Positions 55,886-64,000 of a stretch of 64,000 nucleotides of DNA are shown piece after piece. A model generated the notes under the pieces. It did not search any database and was not told the DNA's origin. It saw only the letters and a program-made list of their open reading frames with translations. Origin of the DNA: Marisediminitalea aggregata (GTDB lineage Bacteria; Pseudomonadota; Gammaproteobacteria; Enterobacterales; Alteromonadaceae); the NCBI RefSeq assembly GCF_900129565.1, contig NZ_FQWD01000004.1, positions 62,001-126,000 of the forward strand. Direction: 5' to 3'. Position numbers and translations under genes: made by a program. Positions within the stretch are counted from its first letter, which is position 1; each line of letters opens with the position of its first letter.

Positions 55886-57355
55886 TTAGCCTAAACGGTA
55901 GTTAGGCGCTTCTTTGGTAATGCTAACGTCGTGTACGTGAGACTCACCCATACCAGCTGCTGTTACCCGCACAAATTGTGGCTTGGTGTTTAGCTCAGCA
56001 ATGGTCGCACAACCTGTCAGCCCCATAGCCGAACGTAAGCCACCCATTTGCTGGTGAATGATATTCGCAATAGGGCCTTTATACGCTACACGGCCTTCAA
56101 TCCCTTCAGGAACAAGCTTCTCAGCGTTGTCGCTTTCCTGGAAGTAACGGTCAGATGATCCATTGCGTTGGTTCATGGCACCCAGTGAACCCATACCGCG
56201 ATACGACTTGTAGTAACGGCCCTGATAAAGTTCAACTTCACCCGGCGCTTCTTCCGTACCGGCCAGCATGCTGCCTACCATGACACAGCTCGCTCCGGCT
56301 ACCAGCGCTTTTGCGATATCACCCGAGAAGCGGATACCGCCGTCAGCAATAACAGGGATACCCGTACCTTCCAGCGCCGCAACGGCGTCAGAAATCGCAG
56401 TGATTTGCGGTACACCACAACCGGTAACAATACGTGTTGTACAAATTGAGCCTGGGCCAATACCCACTTTAACCGCATCCACACCTGCTTCGGCCAGCGC
56501 TTTTGCGCCGTCGCCAGTCGCAACGTTACCCGCAATGATTTGTAATTCAGGGTATTTAGCACGTACGGTTTTAACACGCTCGATAACACCTTGTGAATGA
56601 CCGTGAGAGGTATCGATTAACAACACATCCACACCAGCCTCAACCAGTAGTTCAATGCGCTCGTCGGTACCAGGGCCTACGCCCACTGCAGCACCAACTC
56701 GTAAGCGACCTAATGAATCTTTACAGGCATTGGGTTTGCTTTCAGCTTTTTGGAAATCTTTTACCGTGATCAAACCTGACAGTTTAAACGCGTCGTCAAC
56801 AACCAGGATTTTTTCAATACGGTGTTCATGCATCAGTTCCAGTACTTCTTCAGAGCTGGCACCTTCTTTCACCGTAACCAAACGATCTTTTGGCGTCATG
56901 ACTTTACCCACCGGCAAATCAAGGCGATTTTCAAAGCGCAGGTCGCGACCGGTTACAATACCGATCAGATTGTTGTCTTTGTCGGTTACCGGGAATCCGG
57001 AATACCCCATGCGTTTACTTAGCGCAATGACGTCGCCAAGCTTGTCAGTTTCTGATACCGTTACCGGATCAGACACTACGCCACTTTCGTATTTCTTCAC
57101 TTCGCGAACGTGCTTGGCTTGTTCTTCCGGCGTCATATTTTTATGAACGAAACCGATCCCGCCTTCCTGGGCAAGGGCGATCGCCAAACGCGCTTCAGAA
57201 ACCGTATCCATTGCGGCTGAAACCATAGGGATATTAAGTGTGACCTCGCGGGTCAGTCGGGTTTGTAAACTTGCCGTGTGCGGTAGCACTGTGGAGTGCG
57301 CAGGAACCAATAGAACATCGTCAAAGGTTAGCGCTTCTTGAGCGATTCTGAGCAT
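55886..57355 (-). CDS. guaB: Inosine-5'-monophosphate dehydrogenase
   Basis: A 489-residue enzyme that oxidises IMP to XMP, the committed step of guanine nucleotide synthesis. It has the barrel N-terminus ([17 protein letters not shown]), two inserted CBS domains (about residues 93-200), the catalytic loop [15 protein letters not shown] and the flap [19 protein letters not shown]. First gene of guaBA and divergent from xseA; a 15-bp palindrome AATTGCG-G-CGCAATT (57383-57397) lies in the shared 103-bp promoter gap. Confidence 0.98.
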   Translation of the reverse strand: MLRIAQEALTFDDVLLVPAHSTVLPHTASLQTRLTREVTLNIPMVSAAMDTVSEARLAIALAQEGGIGFVHKNMTPEEQAKHVREVKKYESGVVSDPVTVSETDKLGDVIALSKRMGYSGFPVTDKDNNLIGIVTGRDLRFENRLDLPVGKVMTPKDRLVTVKEGASSEEVLELMHEHRIEKILVVDDAFKLSGLITVKDFQKAESKPNACKDSLGRLRVGAAVGVGPGTDERIELLVEAGVDVLLIDTSHGHSQGVIERVKTVRAKYPELQIIAGNVATGDGAKALAEAGVDAVKVGIGPGSICTTRIVTGCGVPQITAISDAVAALEGTGIPVIADGGIRFSGDIAKALVAGASCVMVGSMLAGTEEAPGEVELYQGRYYKSYRGMGSLGAMNQRNGSSDRYFQESDNAEKLVPEGIEGRVAYKGPIANIIHQQMGGLRSAMGLTGCATIAELNTKPQFVRVTAAGMGESHVHDVSITKEAPNYRLG

Positions 57356-57458
57356 GCAATAACACCTGTGTAGTAAAGGCCTAATTGCGGCGCAATTGTA
57401 GTGTTTTTTCAGTTTCAGGTAAACTGTATTTGTATTAAAGCTGAGGTTTTTTCATTCG

Positions 57459-58832
57459 ATGGTTAGCAACACCGCTCCTCAGGGGCAAAAAATTCACACG
57501 GTAACAACACTAAATCGCCTTGCACGCAACATTTTAACCAGTGAAATCGGCCTGGTGTGGCTCACTGCTGAAATTTCTAATTTCGTTCGTGCGGCCTCTG
57601 GGCACTGGTACTTCACCCTCAAAGATGACAAGGCACAGGTGCGGGCAGCGATGTTTCGCACTGCCAACCGGGTTGTTCGTCAACCACCACGAGAAGGTGA
57701 TCGCGTGTTGGTAAGAGCCAGTGTTGGCCTTTATGAACCTCGGGGTGACTATCAGTTGGTTGTAGAAACGTTACAACCTGAAGGCGAAGGTCAGTTGAAG
57801 CTGGCCTTTGAAAAATTAAAATTTTCTTTACAAGCTGAAGGGTTATTTGATCAAAGTCGTAAACAATCCTTGCCAAAAGTCATTAAACGCGTCGGGGTTA
57901 TTACATCAGCGCAAGGTGCGGCGCTTCACGACGTATTAAGCGTATTAAAACGACGCAGTCCGGCAACCGAAGTCATTGTGTATCCGTCCATGGTACAAGG
58001 CGAACAAGCCAGCCGGCAGTTAATGCATCAGCTTTGGGTTGCCAATCAACGCAATGAAGTTGACGTGATACTCCTCACCCGGGGTGGTGGTTCGATGGAA
58101 GACCTGTGGTGTTTTAACGATGAATCGCTGGCCCGGGAAATCGCCCGCTCTGGGATTCCGGTCGTCAGTGCCGTTGGGCATGAGGTCGATGTCACCATTG
58201 CCGATTTTGTGGCTGATTTGCGTGCGCCAACACCGTCTGCGGCAGCTGAGCTGGTGTCTATGGACCAGACGGAGTCTTTATCGCAGATCCGCAACCTGAC
58301 GCGCAGGTTGTCTCAATCGACGCAGTCGCTGATTCAGCGCCAGACCCATCGGTTAATGACCCTGGAACAGCGCTTAATTCGACGCCATCCGTCGGCCCAG
58401 TTGAATCAGCAAAGCCAAAGCATTGACCGCCTCGAGCAGCGCTTGCATCAGGCGATGACGCGAAGACTTACTCAGGCTCAACAAGCCGTGCAGTCGCAGT
58501 CACATCGTCTGCAACGACAGCATCCGGAAATACGGCTTGAAGCCTTGCGGAGCCGGTGTCATCATAGCCACCAACGATTACTCTCTCTTATGCAGCGCAA
58601 ACTGGAATCCAATGGGCAACGACTCGCATCGACGGCTCACTTATTACAGTCTGTGAGTCCATTAGCAACGTTATCGCGCGGTTATTCAATTACCCTGAAC
58701 AACGACAAAGCGGTAACCTCGGTGGCACACATTGCTGCACAAGATACGTTGGTGACCCGGGTGAAAGACGGGGAAATCACCAGTGTCGTGACACACTGCC
58801 AGCCTCTCGTGGACAGTGACAAGTCACCATAA
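57459..58832 (+). CDS. xseA: Exodeoxyribonuclease VII large subunit
   Basis: A 457-residue subunit of the single-strand DNA exonuclease VII. The N-terminal OB-fold (VWLTAEISNFVRAASGHWYFTLKDDKAQVRAAMF) is followed by the catalytic domain (VGVITSAQGAALHDVLSVLKRRSP, LTRGGGSMEDLWCFNDE, VVSAVGHEVDVTIADFVADLRAPTPSAAAEL), then a Gln/Arg-rich coiled coil (about 285-400) and the C-terminal SRGYSI segment. Divergent from guaB as in enterics; the unknown lipoprotein gene starts 11 bp downstream. Confidence 0.97.
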   Translation: MVSNTAPQGQKIHTVTTLNRLARNILTSEIGLVWLTAEISNFVRAASGHWYFTLKDDKAQVRAAMFRTANRVVRQPPREGDRVLVRASVGLYEPRGDYQLVVETLQPEGEGQLKLAFEKLKFSLQAEGLFDQSRKQSLPKVIKRVGVITSAQGAALHDVLSVLKRRSPATEVIVYPSMVQGEQASRQLMHQLWVANQRNEVDVILLTRGGGSMEDLWCFNDESLAREIARSGIPVVSAVGHEVDVTIADFVADLRAPTPSAAAELVSMDQTESLSQIRNLTRRLSQSTQSLIQRQTHRLMTLEQRLIRRHPSAQLNQQSQSIDRLEQRLHQAMTRRLTQAQQAVQSQSHRLQRQHPEIRLEALRSRCHHSHQRLLSLMQRKLESNGQRLASTAHLLQSVSPLATLSRGYSITLNNDKAVTSVAHIAAQDTLVTRVKDGEITSVVTHCQPLVDSDKSP

Positions 58833-58843
58833 GGAACGGATGT

Positions 58844-59923
58844 TTGTTTAAATTTAGTTGTCGATGGATAGCAACAGCCTCTGTGTTGTGTATCCTTGGC
58901 TGTGCACATCAGGTCACTCCACCGGTTCCTGCTCAGCCAATCTTACCCGTGCCTGAAAACACGCCGATAGCGCTGGATATCAACGTATTTTCATCGTATC
59001 TGAGTGAGCAAGGCATGGCTGCCTGCCAGGCTGACTTGCCACAAAGCTATCAATGTAAGAACGACGGTATTCCCGCGGGTGATTTCCTTAATGCACTGTC
59101 TTCCCTCGCCTTGTTTGAGAACCTCAGTCCCTCGGTCAGCCGGCATGACTACGAATTACTCATTGGCAACCAGCTTACCCAACCCGAAGACAGCAGCAAT
59201 GCTCACTCGCCGCGCAAGAGTGTCACTGAATTCTCTGTAGAGTGGCGAGGCGTTTCTATCGACACGTTTTCAGTTGAATACTGGCATCAGAACCAGGGTG
59301 CGGTCTCTCCATCAGACGTCAGCCAGGTCATTTTAACGTGGTGGAAACACGTAGAAAATGCGAAGGTTTTCAGTACACCGTATCTCTATGCCGCCATGGG
59401 GGCCAGTGATTACAATGCCCAACTACACTTACCTGAGACCCTTGATGCGTTTTCCTTGTCTCAACGGTACCTTTACCCGGACCCATTTCGAGGCGTGATA
59501 GCCCGCTATACCCACCCTGAATTCGAAGAAGCAATACTGGATATAGCCGTGTACCCCATGCTTTCAGCGCTGACACAGCCCTCAGATGTTAGTGTAAAAG
59601 CGGAGCTTAAAAAGGCGGTTGATACGGCAAATGAAGTCGCTAAAGCCAGGGCTATGGCAGTTACCATGCAGCAGTTATTTACGCCGGTTGAGTCGGCGTT
59701 TTTACCTAACGCGGGTGTAATGGCAGAAATGTTTGCGGAAAGCGAGACCGGTGAATCCCTGTTTGCCAGTATTTATGTTTTTCAGATAGAAGATAAATTC
59801 GTTAAATTCAGTACAACATTTCCGGCGAGAATAAGCGATCGGCTCGTGCAAGCCGCTTTTCCTCATTTACAGGTACCGCCCGAATCGGCACTGATGAAAG
59901 AGATCCGCCGGGCGTTAAAATAG
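58844..59923 (+). CDS. Large lipoprotein of unknown function
   Basis: A 359-residue protein starting at TTG, eight bases after AAGGA. The N-terminus has a lipoprotein signal (basic FKFSCRW, hydrophobic IATASVLCI, lipobox LGCA with Cys about 20) and a Pro-rich linker (TPPVPAQPILPVPEN). The rest is mainly soluble, with FSVEWRGVSIDTFSVEYWH, RYLYPDPFRGVIARYTHPEFEEAILDIAVYP and a helical stretch about 255-285. I do not recognise a family. It follows xseA by 11 bp and is probably co-transcribed. Confidence 0.75.
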   Translation: MFKFSCRWIATASVLCILGCAHQVTPPVPAQPILPVPENTPIALDINVFSSYLSEQGMAACQADLPQSYQCKNDGIPAGDFLNALSSLALFENLSPSVSRHDYELLIGNQLTQPEDSSNAHSPRKSVTEFSVEWRGVSIDTFSVEYWHQNQGAVSPSDVSQVILTWWKHVENAKVFSTPYLYAAMGASDYNAQLHLPETLDAFSLSQRYLYPDPFRGVIARYTHPEFEEAILDIAVYPMLSALTQPSDVSVKAELKKAVDTANEVAKARAMAVTMQQLFTPVESAFLPNAGVMAEMFAESETGESLFASIYVFQIEDKFVKFSTTFPARISDRLVQAAFPHLQVPPESALMKEIRRALK

Positions 59924-59968
59924 CCCCGATTTCATACTCATCCGCATAAAATATTGCCCCGCAAACAA

Positions 59969-60000
59969 AAAAGCGAAAGCCGCTACATGCTTTCGCTTTT
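59969..60000. terminator. Bidirectional terminator between lipoprotein gene and der
   Basis: AAAAGCGAAAGC and GCTTTCGCTTTT form a 12-bp stem with an 8-base loop. T-runs on both strands let it serve the plus-strand lipoprotein gene and the minus-strand der gene. Confidence 0.85.
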
Positions 60001-60022
60001 CATTCCAAGACAGATTACCGGC

Positions 60023-61468
60023 TTATTTTTTCTGTTTATGATAAGCCATCAGGCGCTTACGTTTGCGTTGCTGCGCCAGAGTAAGCTGATTTTTCTTCCC
60101 TTCAAACGGGTTCGCACCCTCGCGGAATTCAATTTTGATCGGCGTGCCCATGACGTCCAGTGCTTTGCGGAAATAGTTCATCAGGTAACGCTTATACGAG
60201 CTGGGTAAATCGTCTACCTGGTTACCGTGAATAACAATAACCGGTGGATTGTACCCCCCCGCGTGCGCATACTTCATTTTTACCCGACGTCCACGAACCA
60301 ATGGCGGTTGGTGATCGTCCTGAGCCATTTCCATAATTTGTGTCAGCATTGACGTATTGATGCGCTTGGTCGCGCTTCTGTATGCCTCATTGACCGATTC
60401 AAACAGGTTGCCTACGCCGGTACCATGCAGAGCCGAGATAAAGTGAAGACGGGCGAAATCAACAAAGCCAAGACGACGGTCTAGCTCACGCTTAATATCG
60501 TCTTTAACGTCGGTATCCAGGCCATCCCATTTGTTCACGGCAATTACCAGCGAACGACCTGAATTTAACACATAGCCCAACAGGCTCAAGTCCTGATCGG
60601 CAATCCCTTCCCGTGCATCAATCACCAACAGGACAACATTCGCTTCTTCAATCGCCTTTAGGGTTTTAACAATAGAAAACTTCTCAACCGCTTCAGACAC
60701 TTTCTTGCGTTTTCTTACCCCTGCCGTATCGATTAATACGTACTCACGTTCGTCGCGGGTAAGTGGAATGTGAACACTGTCTCGGGTAGTACCTGGCATG
60801 TCGTAAACAACAACGCGATCTTCACCCAGGATTCGGTTGGTCAACGTAGATTTACCGACGTTAGGTTTACCCACTATAGCCAGTTTAATCGGCAGGTTTT
60901 GCAGTTGCTCTAACTGCTCTTCAGGATCCAGTTCAGACTTTTCTTCGTCTTTGCGGACCGCCATTTCCGGAAACTCTTCATCCAGAGGTTCCAATGCGTC
61001 CTGTATGAGCTTTGCTACGCCTCGTCCATGCGCAGCGGCGATCTGGTGAATGTCACCCAACCCCATGGAATAAAACTCGGCGCTCTCGCTATCGCCGTCG
61101 ATGCCGTCAACCTTATTGGCGAGCACAAATACCTGCTTGTCTGTCTTGCGCAAGTGATCGGCAATCATCTGGTCTGCAGGCAATAAGCCAGCACGGGCAT
61201 CAACCAGAAAGAACACCACATCGGCTTCTTCAATGGCCTGTAAAGATTGTGCGGCCATGCGGGCATCGATACCTTCTTCGTCGCCGGTAATACCGCCGGT
61301 ATCCACCACAATAAACTGGCGCTGCTCATAACTCGCCTGACCGTACTGACGGTCACGAGTCAGACCAGGAAAATCGGCAACCAACGCATCGCGGGTATGC
61401 GTTAATCGATTAAACAGGGTGGACTTACCCACATTGGGCCGGCCAACCAGCGCCACAACAGGCAACAT
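60023..61468 (-). CDS. der: Ribosome assembly GTPase Der (EngA)
   Basis: A 481-residue protein with two tandem GTPase domains. Domain 1: [27 protein letters not shown] and NKVDG. Domain 2: [35 protein letters not shown] and NKWDGLD. A KH-like domain and a basic tail ([23 protein letters not shown] region) complete it. Der helps mature the 50S subunit. ATG 61468 is preceded by AAGGA. It is downstream of bamB in a hisS-yfgM-bamB-der order. Confidence 0.98.
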   Translation of the reverse strand: MLPVVALVGRPNVGKSTLFNRLTHTRDALVADFPGLTRDRQYGQASYEQRQFIVVDTGGITGDEEGIDARMAAQSLQAIEEADVVFFLVDARAGLLPADQMIADHLRKTDKQVFVLANKVDGIDGDSESAEFYSMGLGDIHQIAAAHGRGVAKLIQDALEPLDEEFPEMAVRKDEEKSELDPEEQLEQLQNLPIKLAIVGKPNVGKSTLTNRILGEDRVVVYDMPGTTRDSVHIPLTRDEREYVLIDTAGVRKRKKVSEAVEKFSIVKTLKAIEEANVVLLVIDAREGIADQDLSLLGYVLNSGRSLVIAVNKWDGLDTDVKDDIKRELDRRLGFVDFARLHFISALHGTGVGNLFESVNEAYRSATKRINTSMLTQIMEMAQDDHQPPLVRGRRVKMKYAHAGGYNPPVIVIHGNQVDDLPSSYKRYLMNYFRKALDVMGTPIKIEFREGANPFEGKKNQLTLAQQRKRKRLMAYHKQKK

Positions 61469-61499
61469 AGTGATGTTCCTTACAGAGTTAAACAAACAG

Positions 61500-61524
61500 A
61501 CGGCCGCGTCAAAGACGCGGCCGT
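61500..61524 (-). terminator. Strong hairpin in the bamB-der gap
   Basis: ACGGCCGCGTC-AAA-GACGCGGCCGT, an 11-bp GC-rich stem. On the minus strand it is followed by CTGTTTGTTT, a weak T-tract, so it may terminate part of the bamB transcripts before der. Confidence 0.55.
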
Positions 61525-61565
61525 GTAATTATATATAAATATTGCGCATTATTCAGCGCTGAGGA

Positions 61566-62840
61566 TTATTTTGCGGATAACGCAGCCACGTCTCCGTCAC
61601 GGGTAATCGTCACAATAAGATCATTGACCACAATCGGTGCTGTATAAATAGCTTCGTCTTCGTCATCACCGCCCAGGTCGTAACGGGCGACTAAACTGCC
61701 CTCTTCCTGATCAATCCAGTGCAACAGACCCCATTTATCACCCACTACGATATGCGTGTCGGTAACCACAGGCGCAGTAAGATTGCGTTGTTTCAGGCCA
61801 CCCTGCGACCATAACTCTACGCCGTTGCGACGGTCTAATGCATAAACAATAGAACGGTTATCAACCACATAAATCTTATTACCGCTGACAGCAAGGTCGC
61901 GGTAAGAACCGTATTCGCGTTTCCACAAAATACGACCGCTGTGCAATTCAAGTGCCGCCAGTGTACCGTCGTAGGAGACGATGTAGACGTTGGTGCCAAA
62001 CACCACAGGCGTTGAGTCAACGTCAATAATACGTTCAAGTTCAGTCGCACCCGATGGGGCCGTAATGGCTGTTTCCCAGGCTGGGATACCGCTGTTAAGA
62101 ATATTTACCTGCAGCTTGCCTGTTGGGGTACCCACTAGCGCACCACCATTTGAGGCAGCCGGACCTGAGATCCCGCGTAAGCTCAGTGGTGGAACATCGG
62201 TTTCACTGCGCCACAGCTGTTCACCTGTTTTAACGTCCAGCCCAAACAAAATGCCGGCACCGGTGTTTAATACCAGAATACCTTCATCCATTGCTGGCGT
62301 TGCCAGGATTTCACCGGCGACAGTGGCTTCCCAGATGGTCTCACCCGTATCTACGTTTAACGCACGCACTAAACCGTCTTCAGAGGCAACAAATAACATG
62401 TTGTAACCCGCGGCAATTGCGCTTAGCTTGGCCGACGCGCCACTGCGCCATAAGCGCGCAATGTCGTCCCAGAAGGACTCGTCAGGGAAGATAGCAAAGT
62501 TTTTGTGCCACAGTGCTTTGCCGGTGTCTGGGGCCAGTGCCGCTACTTCGCCATGGCGTTCTGCCACGAATACTTTGTCGTTAGCAAACGCCGGACGTAA
62601 ACGTGAGTAATAGCCGTTAACACCATCGCCCAGATTATAATCCCAGACCACCTTTGGCGTAATCTGGTTCTGAATAGCCGGAATGCGGCGAATCTTCAGT
62701 TCTTCTTCATCAGCAAACCAATCGGACACGGTTGAACACCCTGTCAGACCAATCATAATTGCGCCAACGACGACCCGCTTAAACATACGGCTACACAGTA
62801 ATGCGCGGTTCTGTGAGATGTTTCGAGTTATTGCTGTCAT
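61566..62840 (-). CDS. bamB: Outer-membrane assembly lipoprotein BamB
   Basis: A beta-propeller lipoprotein of the Bam complex, which inserts beta-barrel proteins into the outer membrane. The lipobox is IGLTGCSTV; the rest has repeated propeller blades (GKALWHKNFA, GETIWEATVAGEI, GEQLWRSETDV, GRILWKREYG, GVELWSQGGL). I give the ATG at 62840 (424 residues), which follows the yfgM stop by 3 bp and has AGGA upstream, though it makes a long signal peptide. ATG 62786 (406 residues) gives a more normal signal but lacks a ribosome-binding site. Confidence 0.96.
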   Translation of the reverse strand: MTAITRNISQNRALLCSRMFKRVVVGAIMIGLTGCSTVSDWFADEEELKIRRIPAIQNQITPKVVWDYNLGDGVNGYYSRLRPAFANDKVFVAERHGEVAALAPDTGKALWHKNFAIFPDESFWDDIARLWRSGASAKLSAIAAGYNMLFVASEDGLVRALNVDTGETIWEATVAGEILATPAMDEGILVLNTGAGILFGLDVKTGEQLWRSETDVPPLSLRGISGPAASNGGALVGTPTGKLQVNILNSGIPAWETAITAPSGATELERIIDVDSTPVVFGTNVYIVSYDGTLAALELHSGRILWKREYGSYRDLAVSGNKIYVVDNRSIVYALDRRNGVELWSQGGLKQRNLTAPVVTDTHIVVGDKWGLLHWIDQEEGSLVARYDLGGDDEDEAIYTAPIVVNDLIVTITRDGDVAALSAK

Positions 62841-62843
62841 TCA

Positions 62844-63461
62844 CTATCCTGCTGTTACTGCAAGGTTGTCGAGTTTCATTTGCAGTAAACGGTTGTTGGT
62901 ATTTTTTTCTAGAGCAGAAGAGTAGGCCATGCGAGCCTTGTCAAAGTTCCCTTGCGCAGCAAAAATATCGCCTTTTGTTTCTTCAACTTGCGCCACAAAC
63001 GCCTCGTCTTTAGCAATATCCAGCGTCGCCAGGGCTTTGTCGTGTTGCTCTAAAGCCAGTTGTACGCGCGCTAAACGCACAGCAGCTACTTGCTTTAAGC
63101 TCTCATCGCTGCCATTGGTCGCAACTTTTGACAAATAACTTGCCGCCACTTCCAGCTCGCCTTTATCTGCAGCTTGTTTAGCCGCAATCAGGCTGGCCAG
63201 ATCACTGTAGCCACTGACTTCACCTGACTCGATCAGTGCAGAGATGGGCCCTGCATTATCGTCAGCCACCAGGGTTTCTAACGCGTCCTGATAGCTAATA
63301 GAAGCCGCTTCTTTGGTTTCCATTTGTGATTCGCTGTAATATTGCCAGCCAAATAGACCCGCCAGGCCAAGCACTGCACCTAAAATGAGTGACGTGCCAT
63401 GGTCTTTCCAAAACTGCTTGATCGCTTCTACTTGTTGATCTTCTGTAGCGAATTGTTCCAT
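62844..63461 (-). CDS. yfgM: YfgM ancillary SecYEG translocon subunit
   Basis: A 205-residue protein: short cytoplasmic N-terminus (EDQQVEAIKQFWKDHGTS), one membrane helix (about 24-44), then periplasmic TPR-like helices (ALATLDIAKDEAFVAQVEETKGDIFAAQGNFDKARMAY). YfgM associates with SecYEG and works with PpiD, whose gene is also in this window. Typical length. Between hisS and bamB as in E. coli. Confidence 0.95.
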   Translation of the reverse strand: MEQFATEDQQVEAIKQFWKDHGTSLILGAVLGLAGLFGWQYYSESQMETKEAASISYQDALETLVADDNAGPISALIESGEVSGYSDLASLIAAKQAADKGELEVAASYLSKVATNGSDESLKQVAAVRLARVQLALEQHDKALATLDIAKDEAFVAQVEETKGDIFAAQGNFDKARMAYSSALEKNTNNRLLQMKLDNLAVTAG

Positions 63462-63492
63462 GTTTTACCTCTGTAAATTGATATTGCCTGGT

Positions 63493-64000
63493 TTACCCGG
63501 CAAGCATACCAGTCAAAACCTGTGGCAGTTCAGTGGCTGCCACCGTGATTTGTTCACCATTGTTGCGCAATGGTTTAACGGAGACCTGCCCGGCTGCCAT
63601 TTCGTCACTGCCAATTAACAATGCGACGACGGCGCCGGCTTTATCTGCCCGTTTCAGTTGTTTTTTGAAGTTACCACCGCCGCAATGCAACATAACACGC
63701 CATGCAGGTTTTTGATCACGCAGGGTTTCAGCAACCTGACTTGCATAAGCCAGTGTGTCATCGCCCATCGCGGTAACATAAATTTCTGCAGCGGCGTCGT
63801 TGGCCTCTATTTTATCCAGTGTTTCCAGTAGCAATACCAGACGCTCCAGACCTAAGGCAAAACCAACCGCAGGCGCAGCTTTGCCGCCCAGTTGTTCTAC
63901 CAGACCGTCATAACGACCACCAGCACAAACCGTACCTTGCGCTCCCAGACTGTCGGTGACCCATTCAAATACGGTGCGATTGTAATAATCCAGGCCACGT
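63493..64000 (-). CDS. hisS: Histidyl-tRNA synthetase, C-terminal part
   Basis: The 3' 169 codons of hisS; the gene continues beyond the right edge. The visible part covers the end of the class II catalytic domain ([19 protein letters not shown], then [31 protein letters not shown], motif 3) and the anticodon-binding domain ([28 protein letters not shown]). It charges tRNA-His, whose gene is at 37954-38030. It is 31 bp upstream of yfgM in the same operon. Confidence 0.97.
   Translation of the reverse strand, partial: RGLDYYNRTVFEWVTDSLGAQGTVCAGGRYDGLVEQLGGKAAPAVGFALGLERLVLLLETLDKIEANDAAAEIYVTAMGDDTLAYASQVAETLRDQKPAWRVMLHCGGGNFKKQLKRADKAGAVVALLIGSDEMAAGQVSVKPLRNNGEQITVAATELPQVLTGMLAG

Overview
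The window is chromosomal DNA from a marine-type gammaproteobacterium, most likely Alteromonadales/Alteromonadaceae. This rests on protein character and on gene orders shared with Escherichia and its relatives: tig-clpP-clpX-lon-hup-ppiD, ispH-fkpB-lspA-ileS-ribF, hisS-yfgM-bamB-der next to xseA and guaBA, and an Arg-His-Leu-Pro tRNA operon. No rRNA, CRISPR array, integrase or insertion sequence was recognised.

Bases 1-13,000 are a type IV pilus minor-pilin region. A first set has a FimT-like pseudopilin (+) and a tightly overlapping pilV-pilW-pilX-pilY1-pilE operon (-). The PilY1 here carries two copies of a beta-sandwich-like module inside its von Willebrand A domain. A second, divergent set follows: another FimT, then W-, X- and V-like genes and a further PilE. 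It has no PilY1 of its own and is interrupted by yaeQ and a HigBA-type toxin-antitoxin pair that carries two adjacent 17-bp palindromic operators over its promoter.

Bases 13,000-21,600 hold housekeeping genes: ispH, fkpB, lspA, ileS, ribF, murJ, a CBS protein and rpsT. Bases 21,700-28,800 are more lineage-specific: an LpxH-family phosphoesterase, a bifunctional OlsF-type ornithine-lipid synthase, a lipoprotein, an orphan MSHA-like pilin, a VanZ-like protein, a membrane acyltransferase, a DUF6265 protein, a 56-residue membrane protein, and a possible frameshifted gene.

Bases 28,900-38,300 contain the protein quality-control block ppiD-hup-lon-clpX-clpP-tig, all on the minus strand, with a clear sigma-32-like promoter before lon. 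Upstream of tig lies a five-gene tRNA operon (Pro-Arg-His-Leu-Pro) with a stringent-type promoter. Bases 38,600-49,300 carry folD with a DUF1415 gene, a four-gene ABC system resembling GldA/F/G with a DUF4340 partner, trmO, a prolyl-tRNA synthetase with a shortened editing domain, a metallo-beta-lactamase-fold hydrolase and phospholipase pldA. Bases 49,300-64,000 carry a histone-deacetylase-like hydrolase, a chemotaxis transducer, an OafA-type acyltransferase fused to an SGNH domain, guaA/guaB, xseA, an unknown lipoprotein, der, bamB, yfgM and the 3' part of hisS, which runs off the right edge.

No wholly new system can be proved from sequence alone. The strongest candidates for a second look are the PilY1 with duplicated inserted modules, the second pilin set without its own adhesin, the divergent HigBA pair and the prolyl-tRNA synthetase lacking part of its editing domain.
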